A stretch of 64,000 nucleotides of DNA from JAAYYM01 sp964483545 (GCA_964483545.1 CAZACC010000001.1:15478-79477), one strand, 5' to 3'. Numbered from the stretch's first letter, positions 35,140 to 44,809 are shown. Notes: generated from the sequence alone by a model not told the origin. Translations and numbers: made by a program.

Positions 35140-35175
35140 CGTATTTGGGCAAATTACAATTTGGGAGGGATACAA

Positions 35176-36714
35176 TTGGCTAGTATAATATTGGAAATGA
35201 AGAATATCACCAAGATCTTTCCAGGCGTTAAGGCACTGGATAACGTAAACTTTAAGGTAGAAGAGGGCGAGATACATGCTCTCGTAGGTGAAAACGGTGC
35301 AGGTAAGTCAACGCTGATGAACGTGCTCAGCGGTATCTATCCTCATGGCACCTATGAAGGAGATATCATATACAAAGGCGAAGTGTGCAACTTCCAGACG
35401 ATTAAGGACAGCGAGAAAAAAGGAATCGTCATCATCCATCAGGAGCTGGCACTAGTACCATATCTGACAATCGGAGAGAACATGTTCCTCGGAAATGAAA
35501 GAGGAAAGAAATCATCGATTGACTGGGACGAGACCTATGGAAAGGCAAATGAGTATCTGAGGACAGTTGGATTGCATGAATCCTCCCGTACGCTGGTCAA
35601 AGATATCGGAGTCGGCAAACAGCAGTTAGTAGAGATTGCGAAGGCACTGGCAAAGAAAGCCAAGCTGCTGATCTTAGATGAGCCGACATCATCACTGAAT
35701 GAAGCAGATTCACAGGCATTACTGAATCTGTTGCTGCAGTTCAAGAAGGAGGGAATGACCTCCATCATCATATCCCACAAACTAAACGAAGTATCCTACG
35801 TAGCAGATAAGATCACAATCCTGAGAGATGGAGCCACGATCGAGACGCTGGATAAGGGTCAAGAAGCCATAGATGAGGAACGGATCATCAAGGGAATGGT
35901 AGGACGAGAGCTGACGGATCGTTTTCCGGAGAGGGAGAATACGAATATCGGAGAGGTCAGCATGGAGGTTCGGAACTGGAGTGTGTACCATCCGCTGTAT
36001 ACAGAGAGAAAGATGGTAGACGATGTATCACTGAAAGTCCGAAAGGGCGAGGTGGTAGGAATCTCAGGACTGATGGGCGCAGGACGTACAGAGCTTGCGA
36101 TGAGCGTATTTGGAAAGAGCTATGGAACCAATATCAGCGGAGAGTTGTATATCAATGGGGAGAAGGTAGAATTACATAATCCAAAGCAGGCAATCGAACA
36201 TAAGTTAGCCTACGTCACAGAGGACAGAAAAGGAAATGGACTGATCCTATCGAATCCGATTAGAGTGAATACAACACTTGCGAATCTGGAAGCTGTTAGC
36301 AGCAACTCTGTCATCGATAAGGATAAAGAGATCGCAGTAGCTGGAGAGTATAAAGAGAAGCTGAAGACAAAGTGTCCGACGATCGAGCAGAATGTAGGAA
36401 ATCTAAGCGGAGGAAATCAGCAGAAGGTGCTGCTTGCGAAGTGGATGTTTGCAGATCCAGAAGTCCTAATCCTAGATGAGCCAACACGAGGAATCGATGT
36501 CGGAGCGAAATATGAGATCTACTGCATCATCAATCGTCTGGTGGCAGAAGGGAAGTCCGTAATCATGATTTCATCGGAGTTGCCTGAGATTCTCGGAATG
36601 TGTGACCGGATCTATATCATGAATGAGGGAAAGATGGTCGGAGAGTTGGGCAGGCAAGAAGCGACGCAGGAAGTCATCATGTCCCATATATTGAAATCTA
36701 GTAAAGGAGCATAG
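35176..36714 (+). CDS. mmsA: Multiple-monosaccharide ABC transporter ATP-binding protein
   Basis: 512 residues with two ABC domains, as in sugar importers of the XylG/GguA type. The first domain has GENGAGKST, signature GVGKQQ and LLILDEPTSSL; the second has GLMGAGRTE in place of a canonical Walker A, NLSGGNQQK and LILDEPTRGID, the usual asymmetry. The best start is the TTG at 35176, five bases after GGGAGGGA; no ATG has a comparable site until 35197. It is followed after three bases by the permease. It energises uptake with the ChvE-type binding protein. Confidence 0.94.
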   Translation: MASIILEMKNITKIFPGVKALDNVNFKVEEGEIHALVGENGAGKSTLMNVLSGIYPHGTYEGDIIYKGEVCNFQTIKDSEKKGIVIIHQELALVPYLTIGENMFLGNERGKKSSIDWDETYGKANEYLRTVGLHESSRTLVKDIGVGKQQLVEIAKALAKKAKLLILDEPTSSLNEADSQALLNLLLQFKKEGMTSIIISHKLNEVSYVADKITILRDGATIETLDKGQEAIDEERIIKGMVGRELTDRFPERENTNIGEVSMEVRNWSVYHPLYTERKMVDDVSLKVRKGEVVGISGLMGAGRTELAMSVFGKSYGTNISGELYINGEKVELHNPKQAIEHKLAYVTEDRKGNGLILSNPIRVNTTLANLEAVSSNSVIDKDKEIAVAGEYKEKLKTKCPTIEQNVGNLSGGNQQKVLLAKWMFADPEVLILDEPTRGIDVGAKYEIYCIINRLVAEGKSVIMISSELPEILGMCDRIYIMNEGKMVGELGRQEATQEVIMSHILKSSKGA

Positions 36715-36717
36715 ACA

Positions 36718-37872
36718 ATGGATAAAGCAATAGGTGTATTAAAGAAAAACACAATGGTCATTGCGCTTATTGTGGTGTTGGTCTTCTTCACAGTAGCAAC
36801 TGGAGGAAAGATGCTGTTACCACAGAACGTGAATAACCTGATTTCGCAGAATGCGTATGTATTTATTTTAGCAACTGGTATGCTGTTGTGTATTCTGACT
36901 GGTGGCAATATTGACCTTTCGGTTGGCTGTATAGTATGTATTTCAGGAGCAATCGGTGGCAGCTTGATGGTTCAAAAAGATGCCAGTCCGGCACTTGCTA
37001 TTCCAGTCATGCTGCTGATGGGTATTGTGATTGGTATTTGGCAGGGTTTCTGGATTGCATATGTCAGGATTCCCCCCTTTATCGTAACGTTGGCTGGTAT
37101 GTTGATTTGGAGAGGTCTTTCCAATGTTATTTTGCAGGGACTTACATTGGCACCGCTTCCTGACAGCTACCTTGCACTATTTAATAATTATGTGCCTGAT
37201 TTTCTTGGTGGAAGTACGATTAACTATACATGTATTCTAGTTGGAATTATCGCATGCATTATATATATAATGTCGCAGCTTCGTAGCCGCGTATCAAAAG
37301 CGAAGAAGGGATATGAAACAGAAAAAATATCTTCTATGATCTTGAAAATCGTAGTGATTTGTGTCGTGATTTTGTGGTTTACTTATAAGCTATCACAGTA
37401 TAAGGGTATTCCATTTATGCTTCTTTGGATTGCTGCCATTGTATTTATCTATACATACATTACAAAAAAGACGGTGATTGGTCGTCACATTTACGCAGTC
37501 GGTGGTAATGAAAAGGCAACAAAGCTTTCTGGTATCAATACAAATCATATTTACTTCATTGTATACCTAAACATGGCATTTTTGGCAGCGGTGGCAGGGC
37601 TTGTAACAGCTGCACGTTTAAATTCCGCAAATCCTACAGCTGGTACAAACTATGAAATGGATGCTATCGGGGCCTGCTTTATTGGTGGTGCCTCAGCGTA
37701 TGGCGGTATCGGTTCTACAGGTGGGGTTGTAGTAGGAGCTCTGCTGATGGGTGTCATCAACCAAGGTATGATTATCATGGGTGTAGATGCAAACTGGCAG
37801 AAGGTTGTAAAAGGTGGCGTATTGCTACTAGCAGTTATTTTTGATGTTCTTTCTAAGAAGAACGATAAGTAA
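36718..37872 (+). CDS. mmsB: Multiple-monosaccharide ABC transporter permease
   Basis: 384 residues, about ten membrane helices, BPD_transp_2 family (XylH/GguB type). Characteristic segments are ILTGGNIDLSVG, FIVTLAGMLIWRGL, GRHIYAVGGNEKATKLSGIN (the coupling-helix region) and FIGGASAYGGIGSTGG. It forms the membrane pore of the transporter. AAAGGAGCATAGACA precedes the ATG; it is the last gene before a strong terminator. Confidence 0.94.
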   Translation: MDKAIGVLKKNTMVIALIVVLVFFTVATGGKMLLPQNVNNLISQNAYVFILATGMLLCILTGGNIDLSVGCIVCISGAIGGSLMVQKDASPALAIPVMLLMGIVIGIWQGFWIAYVRIPPFIVTLAGMLIWRGLSNVILQGLTLAPLPDSYLALFNNYVPDFLGGSTINYTCILVGIIACIIYIMSQLRSRVSKAKKGYETEKISSMILKIVVICVVILWFTYKLSQYKGIPFMLLWIAAIVFIYTYITKKTVIGRHIYAVGGNEKATKLSGINTNHIYFIVYLNMAFLAAVAGLVTAARLNSANPTAGTNYEMDAIGACFIGGASAYGGIGSTGGVVVGALLMGVINQGMIIMGVDANWQKVVKGGVLLLAVIFDVLSKKNDK

Positions 37873-37887
37873 TTCGAAAGAAAATAG

Positions 37888-37920
37888 AGAGACCCTGATT
37901 TTAGTTACAGGGTCTCTTTT
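37888..37920 (+). terminator. Terminator of the mmsA-mmsB transcript
   Basis: AGAGACCCTG and CAGGGTCTCT form a perfect 10-bp stem with a ten-base loop, followed by TTTT. Confidence 0.88.
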
Positions 37921-37927
37921 CTAGTGT

Positions 37928-37955
37928 TTTGATTTGTAATCAATCATGATATAAT
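37928..37955 (+). promoter_or_regulatory. Promoter for uvrC
   Basis: TTTGAT, 16-base spacer, TATAAT. It implies a leader of about 75 bases before the ATG at 38038; I see no known riboswitch in that leader and no SOS-type (GAAC-N4-GTTC) box at the promoter. Confidence 0.6.
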
Positions 37956-38037
37956 GAGCGCAAGAGAGCCATAGGGAGCTTGCTCACTTTTGGCGAACGG
38001 CGAATGTCGATGATATGTAACGTAGGAGAGAAGATCT

Positions 38038-39948
38038 ATGTTTGATATAGAAGAAGAGTTAAAAAAGCTGCCGCATAAACCAGGTGTTTATATCATGCAT
38101 GATCAGGATGATGCAATTATATATGTAGGAAAGGCCATCATCCTGCGAAATCGTGTTCGTTCATATTTCCGTGAGAGTACAAATAAAACTGCAAAAATTC
38201 AAAAAATGGTATCGTTAATCAAACGTTTTGAGTATATTGTGACAGACTCTGAGCTGGAAGCGCTGGTACTGGAAAACAATCTGATTAAAGAATACCAGCC
38301 AAAGTATAATACCATGCTCAAGGATGACAAAACGTATCCTTATATCAAGGTCACCACAGGTGAAGAGTATCCTAGAGTGTTGATTACAAGAGAGCAGAAA
38401 AAGGATAACGCCAAGTATTATGGACCCTATTCTGCAGTGGGCGCTGTAAAGGATACAGTGGAATTGCTAAGAAGATTATATAAGCTTCGTACCTGTACCA
38501 GAAACTTTTCTGCAGGAACTGACTCAGGAAAACCCTGTCTGTATTATCATATCAATCAATGCAGTGCGCCATGTATTGGTGCAGTTTCAAAGGAAGACTA
38601 CAGAGCAGCGATTGATCAGGCGGTAGATTTTCTCGGAGGAAACTATAAGCCGGTTCTTCAAGAACTAGAAAGAAAGATGGAGAAGGCATCTGAGGAAATG
38701 GATTATGAGAAGGCAAAAGAGTACCGGGATCTGCTCTATAGTGTAAAGGGAGTGGCACAAAAGCAGAAGATTACCAATCACACTGGAGATGATAGGGATA
38801 TCATAGCACTGGCAACAAACGAAAGTGCAGGGGTGATCCAGATCTTTTTTGTACGTGATGGGAAACTGATTGGACGGGAACATTTTTATATGACCAATAT
38901 CGATGAGAACGATAGAGGAAAGATTATACAGGGATTTATCCAACAGTTTTATGCTGGTACACCCTTTATTCCGCGAGAGATGATGATCCAGGAGACGATA
39001 GAGGATACAGAATTGATTGAGCAGTGGCTTAGCGAGCTGCGAGGGAAAAAGGTCAGAATCGTAGTTCCGCAAAAAGGTCAGAAGGAAAAGCTGGTTGAAC
39101 TTGCAGCGCAGAATGCAGCAATTATACTCAAACAGGATGAAGACAAGCTAAAACGTGAGGTCAGCAAGACATCTGGTGCACTGCAGGAGATTGCAGATTT
39201 GCTGGATATCAGAAGTGTTCATCGTATAGAAGCGTTTGATATTTCAAATATTAGTGGATATGAATCTGTTGGCTCCATGGTGGTATATGAAGGCGGTAAA
39301 CCTAAAAGAAGTGATTATAGAAAGTTCAAGATTAAGTCAGTTCAAGGACCGAATGACTATGCAAGTATGGAAGAGGTATTGGGTCGCAGATTTGCACACG
39401 GTCTGCACGAGCTGGAGGAAATCAAGGGAAATACAAGTCATTCCATGAGTTTTTCAGCGGAGTCCGAGGTGGCAGAAGCAGTGCGATATGGTAATTTTAC
39501 AAAGTTTCCCGATTTGATTATGATGGATGGAGGAAAAGGACAGGTTCATGTGGCAACAAAGGTTCTGGGAGAATTGGGACTAGATATTCCTGTATGTGGT
39601 ATGGTCAAGGATGATCATCATAGGACAAGAGGGCTTTACTTCAATGACATTGAACTTCCGATAGACAGAGGGTCGGAGGGCTTTAAACTAATTACGAGGG
39701 TTCAGGATGAGGCACACAGATTTGCCATTGAGTATCACCGTTCACTGCGAACAAAAGGACAGGTACATTCGATTCTGGATGATATCCAAGGAGTCGGTGA
39801 GAAGCGTCGCAGAGCATTGATGAAGCACTTTGAATCTATTGATGATCTAAAGGAAGCTTCGGTTGATGATATTATAAAAGTTCCAAGTTTGAACCGTCCG
39901 GCAGCAGAACAAATCTATGCATTCTTTCATGAAAAGGCAGTAAAATAG
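38038..39948 (+). CDS. uvrC: Excinuclease ABC subunit C
   Basis: Makes both incisions in nucleotide excision repair with UvrA and UvrB. 636 residues: GIY-YIG nuclease at the N-terminus (PGVYIMHDQDDAIIYVGKA), a UVR coiled-coil (about 205-235, MEKASEEMDYEKAKEYRDLL) that contacts UvrB, a C-terminal RNase H-like nuclease (DISNISG, DGGKGQ, TRVQDEAHRFA) and a helix-hairpin-helix end (IQGVGEKRRRALM). TAGGAGAGAAGATCT precedes the ATG. uvrC directly upstream of hprK is common in clostridia, which supports the assignment. Confidence 0.97.
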   Translation: MFDIEEELKKLPHKPGVYIMHDQDDAIIYVGKAIILRNRVRSYFRESTNKTAKIQKMVSLIKRFEYIVTDSELEALVLENNLIKEYQPKYNTMLKDDKTYPYIKVTTGEEYPRVLITREQKKDNAKYYGPYSAVGAVKDTVELLRRLYKLRTCTRNFSAGTDSGKPCLYYHINQCSAPCIGAVSKEDYRAAIDQAVDFLGGNYKPVLQELERKMEKASEEMDYEKAKEYRDLLYSVKGVAQKQKITNHTGDDRDIIALATNESAGVIQIFFVRDGKLIGREHFYMTNIDENDRGKIIQGFIQQFYAGTPFIPREMMIQETIEDTELIEQWLSELRGKKVRIVVPQKGQKEKLVELAAQNAAIILKQDEDKLKREVSKTSGALQEIADLLDIRSVHRIEAFDISNISGYESVGSMVVYEGGKPKRSDYRKFKIKSVQGPNDYASMEEVLGRRFAHGLHELEEIKGNTSHSMSFSAESEVAEAVRYGNFTKFPDLIMMDGGKGQVHVATKVLGELGLDIPVCGMVKDDHHRTRGLYFNDIELPIDRGSEGFKLITRVQDEAHRFAIEYHRSLRTKGQVHSILDDIQGVGEKRRRALMKHFESIDDLKEASVDDIIKVPSLNRPAAEQIYAFFHEKAVK

Positions 39949-39961
39949 AGAGGCAGGATGG

Positions 39962-39990
39962 TTGATGTTCAAAGTTTTGTATGTTATCAT
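39962..39990 (+). promoter_or_regulatory. Promoter for the hprK run
   Basis: TTGATG, 17-base spacer, TATCAT, 39 bases before the hprK ATG. Confidence 0.6.
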
Positions 39991-40029
39991 TAATAAAGTG
40001 GTCTAAAACAGACAAAGGAGAGATAGATT

Positions 40030-40977
40030 ATGGCAACAGTAGCGTTAACAAAGTTAATTGATAAGATGAAGCTTCAGAATCTGACACCAGATATTGATAT
40101 TTCCAGTATCAAAATCACACAGCCGGATATTAATAGACCGGCATTGCAGTTAACTGGTTTTTTTGAGCATTTTGAGAGAGCTCGTGCTCAAATCATTGGT
40201 TTTGTCGAGTATACTTATATAGAAAAGATGGAAAATGATCGAAAACAGGAGATCTTTACGAAGATGATGGATGATGAGGTGGCGATTCCATGTTTCGTAT
40301 TCTGTCGTGATTTGACACCAGATCCTTTGTTTTTAGATGTAGCAGTGAAACATGGTGTTCCTGTTTTAAGCACATCAAAGTCAACCTCTTCCTTTATGTC
40401 TGAGATTATCAGATGGCTGAATGTAAAACTGGCACCTTGTATTTCAGTACATGGAGTATTGGTGGATGTATATGGCGAAGGTGTAATGATTACGGGCGAA
40501 AGTGGTATTGGTAAGAGCGAGGCTGCGCTGGAGTTGATCAAGAGAGGACATCGTTTGGTTACAGATGATGTGGTTGAGATCAGAAAGGTAAGCGATGATA
40601 CACTGATCGGGTCTGCACCAGATATTACACGGTATATGATCGAACTGAGAGGAATAGGAATCGTTGATGTAAAGACATTGTTTGGTGTCTCTTCCGTAAA
40701 GGATACACAGGCTATTGATCTGGTTATCAAACTGGAGGAGTGGGATAAAGACAGGGAATACGATAGGATTGGTCTTGAAGAAGAGTATACAGAGTATCTG
40801 GGAAATAAGATTGTATGTCATAGCATTCCAATCAGACCCGGACGTAATCTCGCGATTATCTGTGAATCAGCGGCCGTAAATTACAGACAGAAAAAGATGG
40901 GATATAATGCTGCAAAAGAGCTATATACCCGTGTACAGAATTCTTTGAATAAAAGAAATGAAGAAGATGCAGAATAG
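40030..40977 (+). CDS. hprK: HPr kinase/phosphorylase
   Basis: Phosphorylates and dephosphorylates Ser46 of HPr and Crh, the trigger of CcpA-dependent catabolite repression in Firmicutes. 315 residues; the P-loop GESGIGKSE is at about 156-164, close to its position in Bacillus, and the catalytic HRLVTDDVVEI and signature ELRGIGIVDVKTLFG follow. AAAGGAGAGATAGATT precedes the ATG. Its likely substrate partner, a Glu15 HPr-like protein, is encoded five genes downstream in the same run. Confidence 0.96.
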   Translation: MATVALTKLIDKMKLQNLTPDIDISSIKITQPDINRPALQLTGFFEHFERARAQIIGFVEYTYIEKMENDRKQEIFTKMMDDEVAIPCFVFCRDLTPDPLFLDVAVKHGVPVLSTSKSTSSFMSEIIRWLNVKLAPCISVHGVLVDVYGEGVMITGESGIGKSEAALELIKRGHRLVTDDVVEIRKVSDDTLIGSAPDITRYMIELRGIGIVDVKTLFGVSSVKDTQAIDLVIKLEEWDKDREYDRIGLEEEYTEYLGNKIVCHSIPIRPGRNLAIICESAAVNYRQKKMGYNAAKELYTRVQNSLNKRNEEDAE

Positions 40978-40985
40978 GAGAACGT

Positions 40986-41921
40986 ATGACGAGTCAGTAT
41001 TGTTTTGGGATAGATGTGGGTGGAACGACAGTAAAAATGGGTCTTTTCAGCATCGAAGGAGAATTGCTGGATAACTGGGAGATTGTAACGAGAATAGAAA
41101 ATGAGGGGGTTCATATTGTCCCAGATATTGCGGCTTCCATTTTGGCTAAGGTTGCAGAGAAGTCAATATCACGCGAGGAAATTGTTGGTGTTGGAATTGG
41201 GGTGCCGGGACCTGTAGATGACGATGGAATTGTTTATAAAACGGCAAACACAGGATGGGGAGTTTTTAATCTAAAAAAGGAACTGCAAGACCTTTTGAAC
41301 ATGAATGTTAAGACAGGAAATGATGCAAATGTCGCAGCACTTGGAGAGATGTGGAAGGGTGGTGCACAGGGCTATCATAATGTTGTGCTTGTGACACTAG
41401 GTACTGGTGTTGGCGGAGGGATTATCATCAACGGAAAGATATTGACGGGTGCGACAGGAGCAGGCGGAGAGATTGGTCACATGCATATACAGGATGGTGA
41501 GCTGGAAAAATGCGGATGTGGTAATTATGGCTGCCTGGAGCAATATGCATCTGCAACAGGAGTTGTCAGATTGGCGAATAAAAAACTAGAGACCTGTGAC
41601 AAACCATCTGTTTTACGAAAAGGTGAGGTCAGCGCAAAGGCGATATTTGATGCTGTTAAAAGCGGTGACGCATTGGCAGCAGAGATTTTAGAGGAGTTTG
41701 GAGAGTATCTTGGAAAAGGTCTGGCTTTAGTTGGCGGAGTGTGTAACCCAGAGGTATTTGTACTGGGTGGAGGAGTCTCCAAGGCAGGTACAATGTTGAT
41801 CGATTATGTACAGAAGTATTATAAGAAGTATGTATTTAATGGTAGTAGTGAAGCAAAGTTTACTCTTGCAACACTGGGTAATAGTGCAGGTATCTATGGA
41901 GCAGCAAAGATGGTACTATAA
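40986..41921 (+). CDS. glk: ROK-family glucokinase
   Basis: 311 residues. ATP-binding DVGGTTVK at the N-terminus, NDANVAALGE with the catalytic Asp, GTGVGGGII, GEIGHM and the ROK zinc motif CGCGNYGCLE. It phosphorylates glucose entering by non-PTS routes such as the ChvE-type transporter upstream. Spacing to hprK is eight bases with TAGGAGAACGT, so the two are one operon. Specificity for glucose is by family and context. Confidence 0.9.
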   Translation: MTSQYCFGIDVGGTTVKMGLFSIEGELLDNWEIVTRIENEGVHIVPDIAASILAKVAEKSISREEIVGVGIGVPGPVDDDGIVYKTANTGWGVFNLKKELQDLLNMNVKTGNDANVAALGEMWKGGAQGYHNVVLVTLGTGVGGGIIINGKILTGATGAGGEIGHMHIQDGELEKCGCGNYGCLEQYASATGVVRLANKKLETCDKPSVLRKGEVSAKAIFDAVKSGDALAAEILEEFGEYLGKGLALVGGVCNPEVFVLGGGVSKAGTMLIDYVQKYYKKYVFNGSSEAKFTLATLGNSAGIYGAAKMVL

Positions 41922-41943
41922 AAAAGAAATCAGGAGAGCAGAT

Positions 41944-42858
41944 TTGAGACAGGAATCATTAGAGCTGATACGTCAGATCTTACAACCATCAGATTTATTA
42001 TTAGATGAACCGATGAAAAATCATACGACCTTTCGGGCAGGCGGAAATGCTGCTGTGTTTTTGACACCAGAAAACGAGGAACAGCTGTCAAAGGTACTGC
42101 AGATTCTTCGAGAGAAAAATGAGGATTATTATATTCTCGGCAAGGGTAGTAATTTGCTAGTTAGTGACAGAGGATATGCAGGTACCGTAATACAAATTAA
42201 TGAAAATATGAGCTTTATACGGTTTACGGATACCGTTATGGAGGTATCGGCAGGAGTGCTTTTATCACAGGCAGCGTCTGCGGCATGTGAACATGAGCTG
42301 ACTGGCATGGAATTTGCATCTGGTATTCCAGGCACTCTGGGCGGTGCTGTCGTTATGAATGCAGGGGCATACGGCGAAGAAATGAAACAGATTGTGAAGT
42401 CTGTGAGAGTGTTACAGGATAATGGACAGATTATGACCCTCGGCTGTGAGGATATGGAATTTGGTTATAGAACCAGTCTGATTAAAAAAAGACCCTATAT
42501 CGTGCTGAGTGCAGAACTGCAGCTGATTCTCGGTGAACAGAATCAAATCAGAGAAAGAATGAATGAGTTGAAAACAAAGCGTATAGAGAAGCAGCCGCTG
42601 GAATATCCGAGTGCTGGAAGCACTTTTAAAAGACCAGAGGGATATTTCGCAGGCAAACTGATTATGGATGCAGGACTTCAAGGACATCAGATAGGGGGAG
42701 CACAGGTGTCAGAGAAGCATTGTGGCTTTATTATCAATCGCAAGGATGCCACAGCTTCGGAGATTATAATGTTGATTCGCTATGTAGTACAGGAGGTGAA
42801 CAGGCAGTTCGGAGTGACGCTGGAGCCGGAGGTCTGTATGTTGGGAGAGTTTGACTAA
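41944..42858 (+). CDS. murB: UDP-N-acetylenolpyruvoylglucosamine reductase
   Basis: Second step of UDP-MurNAc synthesis for peptidoglycan. 304 residues. FAD-binding features NHTTFRAGG, ILGKGSNLLVSD, GMEFASGIPGTLGGAVVMNAGAYG and YRTS; then the active-site Ser in YPSAGSTFKRP and a C-terminal Glu in LEPEVCMLGE. The start is the TTG at 41944, six bases after AGGAGA; an ATG-initiated reading from 41806 would overlap glk by 116 bases and add 46 residues absent from the family. It sits between glk and rapZ as in many clostridia. Confidence 0.95.
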   Translation: MRQESLELIRQILQPSDLLLDEPMKNHTTFRAGGNAAVFLTPENEEQLSKVLQILREKNEDYYILGKGSNLLVSDRGYAGTVIQINENMSFIRFTDTVMEVSAGVLLSQAASAACEHELTGMEFASGIPGTLGGAVVMNAGAYGEEMKQIVKSVRVLQDNGQIMTLGCEDMEFGYRTSLIKKRPYIVLSAELQLILGEQNQIRERMNELKTKRIEKQPLEYPSAGSTFKRPEGYFAGKLIMDAGLQGHQIGGAQVSEKHCGFIINRKDATASEIIMLIRYVVQEVNRQFGVTLEPEVCMLGEFD

Positions 42859-42870
42859 GGAGCTGCAAAT

Positions 42871-43743
42871 ATGAGATTTGTGATTGTAACAGGGATGTCA
42901 GGAGCGGGAAAGAGCACGGCGTTAAAGATGCTGGAGGATGTAGGATACTACTGTGTGGATAATCTGCCAGTACCCTTGATTGAGAAATTCTCAGAATTGG
43001 TTTCCATGCCAAACAGTGAGACGGAAAAGGTCGCATTGGGCGTCGATGTACGTACGGGACAGGCATTTGAAGAATTAGCAAAGGTATTGGACAGCATGAA
43101 GACGGCGGGATTTCCGTACGAAGTGCTGTTTTTTGAGTCCTCTGACGAGGTGCTGATGAAGAGATATAAGGAGACAAGACGCAGTCACCCGCTGGCGGCA
43201 GGAGGACGGATTGATCAGGGAATCAAAAGAGAAAGAGCCAAGCTGAGTGATATTAAAAAGCGGGCTGACTATATACTGGATACCAGCCAACTGCTGACAC
43301 GCGAATTAAAAGCAGAGCTGGAACGGATATTTGTGTGCAATCAGAATTATAACAGTTTGTACATCACGATTTTATCTTTTGGATTTAAGTATGGGATTCC
43401 AACAGATTCCGATCTGGTGTTTGATGTGAGATTTTTGCCGAATCCTTATTATTTTGATGAAATGAAACATAAAACAGGAAATGATGAGATTGTAAGAAAT
43501 TATGTCATGAATTTTAAAGAGGCAGGTATTTTTCTAGAAAAACTGGAAGATATGCTGCAGTTTTTAATACCAAACTATATTCTAGAGGGGAAGAACCAGC
43601 TGATCATATCCATAGGATGTACTGGTGGTAAACACAGAAGTGTAACACTGGCAAATGAGTTATACCAGCGGATTAAGGACAAAGGTGACTATGGACTGAG
43701 AGTCGAGCATAAAGATATTATGAAGGACGCATTGAGAAAATAA
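42871..43743 (+). CDS. rapZ: RapZ/YvcJ nucleotide-binding protein
   Basis: 290 residues with Walker A GMSGAGKST, a Walker-B-like VALGVDVR region and the C-terminal SIGCTGGKHRSV block that binds an amino-sugar phosphate in RapZ. In enterobacteria RapZ steers RNase E to the GlmZ RNA; in Bacillus the orthologue YvcJ is a nucleotidase linked to competence and cell-wall control. AAGGAGCTGCAAAT precedes the ATG, 12 bases after murB. The neighbour yvcK, normally between rapZ and whiA, is absent here. Confidence 0.95.
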   Translation: MRFVIVTGMSGAGKSTALKMLEDVGYYCVDNLPVPLIEKFSELVSMPNSETEKVALGVDVRTGQAFEELAKVLDSMKTAGFPYEVLFFESSDEVLMKRYKETRRSHPLAAGGRIDQGIKRERAKLSDIKKRADYILDTSQLLTRELKAELERIFVCNQNYNSLYITILSFGFKYGIPTDSDLVFDVRFLPNPYYFDEMKHKTGNDEIVRNYVMNFKEAGIFLEKLEDMLQFLIPNYILEGKNQLIISIGCTGGKHRSVTLANELYQRIKDKGDYGLRVEHKDIMKDALRK

Positions 43744-43759
43744 CAAGAGAGGTGACACG

Positions 43760-44809
43760 ATGTCCTTTTCAGGTACTGTCAAGGAAGAACTCTCAAAACA
43801 GATAGGGACTTCGAGACATTGTATGATCGCTGAAACCGCTGCAATGATTATGTGTTGCGGAAAAATCAGTGAGGAGTCAACAGGTGGTTATTGCATTAGA
43901 ATGCAAACAGAGAAAATACTCGTTGCTAGAAAAGTCTTTACATTACTTCGAAAAACATATAATATATATACGAATGTTTGCGTGAGAACACATGCAAGAG
44001 TCGGCAAGAGTCCTGTATATGAGGTATCTGTCAATGAACCAGAGGATGTAAAGAAGGTTCTGATGGCAATCAAGTATATGGATGAGCAAGGAAGACTGCT
44101 GACAGCGGACAGGTGTATCAATTCGATGATTATTCAGCAGACATGTTGCAGACGCGCATTTATACGAGGTTGTTTTTTGTCAGCTGGTTCGATTAGCAAT
44201 CCAGAAAAATCCTATCACTTTGAGATTGTATGTGAAACACAGGAGATGGCAGAGCAGATCAGAGATGTAATTAATACCTTTTCACTGGATGCCAAAACGG
44301 TTCAGAGAAAGAGATACTATGTTGTATATCTTAAAGAAGGTGCACAGATTGTTGAAGTTTTGAATATTATGGGGGCGCATATTGCACTGATGGATCTGGA
44401 AAATATGCGTATTGTGAAGGAAGTAAGGAATTCGGTCAACAGACGGGTGAACTGTGAGACTGCAAATATTGGAAAGACGGTATCTGCTGCGGTCAAACAG
44501 ATGGAGGATATACAATATCTGATGGATATGTCTGAGTTTGGAAATCTTCCGTTGGGTCTGCGTGAGATAGCACAGGCAAGAATGGACGATCCGAATGCAA
44601 CACTTGCAGAACTGGGGGAATCATTAACTCCTGCTATTGGTAAGTCAGGAGTCAACCATAGATTGAGGAAATTAAGTGAACTAGCGGACAGACTGAGAGG
44701 TCAAAAGGAGGAGCATTATTATGATTCAGAAGCCAATATCAATTCAATTAGAGAACGGACTGGAGGCAAGACCAGTGGCAGTATTGGTACAGGTAGCAAG
44801 CCAGTATGA
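43760..44809 (+). CDS. whiA: WhiA-type DNA-binding protein, frame extending into the next gene
   Basis: 349 residues: an N-terminal LAGLIDADG-like region (SFSGTVKEELSKQ; CCRRAFIRGCFLSAGSI; YHFEIVC) and a C-terminal helix-turn-helix (LPLGLREIAQAR, LAELGESLTPAIGKSGVNHRLRKL). WhiA affects division and chromosome segregation in Firmicutes and sporulation in actinomycetes. The conserved domain ends near residue 315; the last 30 or so residues are low-complexity and read, in another frame, over the first 89 bases of the HPr-like gene. GAGAGGTGACACG precedes the ATG. Confidence 0.94.
   Translation: MSFSGTVKEELSKQIGTSRHCMIAETAAMIMCCGKISEESTGGYCIRMQTEKILVARKVFTLLRKTYNIYTNVCVRTHARVGKSPVYEVSVNEPEDVKKVLMAIKYMDEQGRLLTADRCINSMIIQQTCCRRAFIRGCFLSAGSISNPEKSYHFEIVCETQEMAEQIRDVINTFSLDAKTVQRKRYYVVYLKEGAQIVEVLNIMGAHIALMDLENMRIVKEVRNSVNRRVNCETANIGKTVSAAVKQMEDIQYLMDMSEFGNLPLGLREIAQARMDDPNATLAELGESLTPAIGKSGVNHRLRKLSELADRLRGQKEEHYYDSEANINSIRERTGGKTSGSIGTGSKPV

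Noticed and set aside
37956..38037. Riboswitch in the uvrC leader
   Set aside because: Only short local inverted repeats; no known riboswitch core seen.
40215..40821. Antisense frames of 125-171 codons opposite hprK
   Set aside because: The plus-strand gene is unambiguous and the antisense products are low-complexity.
41806..41943. ATG-initiated N-terminal extension of murB
   Set aside because: It overlaps glk, has no ribosome site, and the extra residues do not belong to MurB; the TTG at 41944 has AGGAGA six bases upstream.
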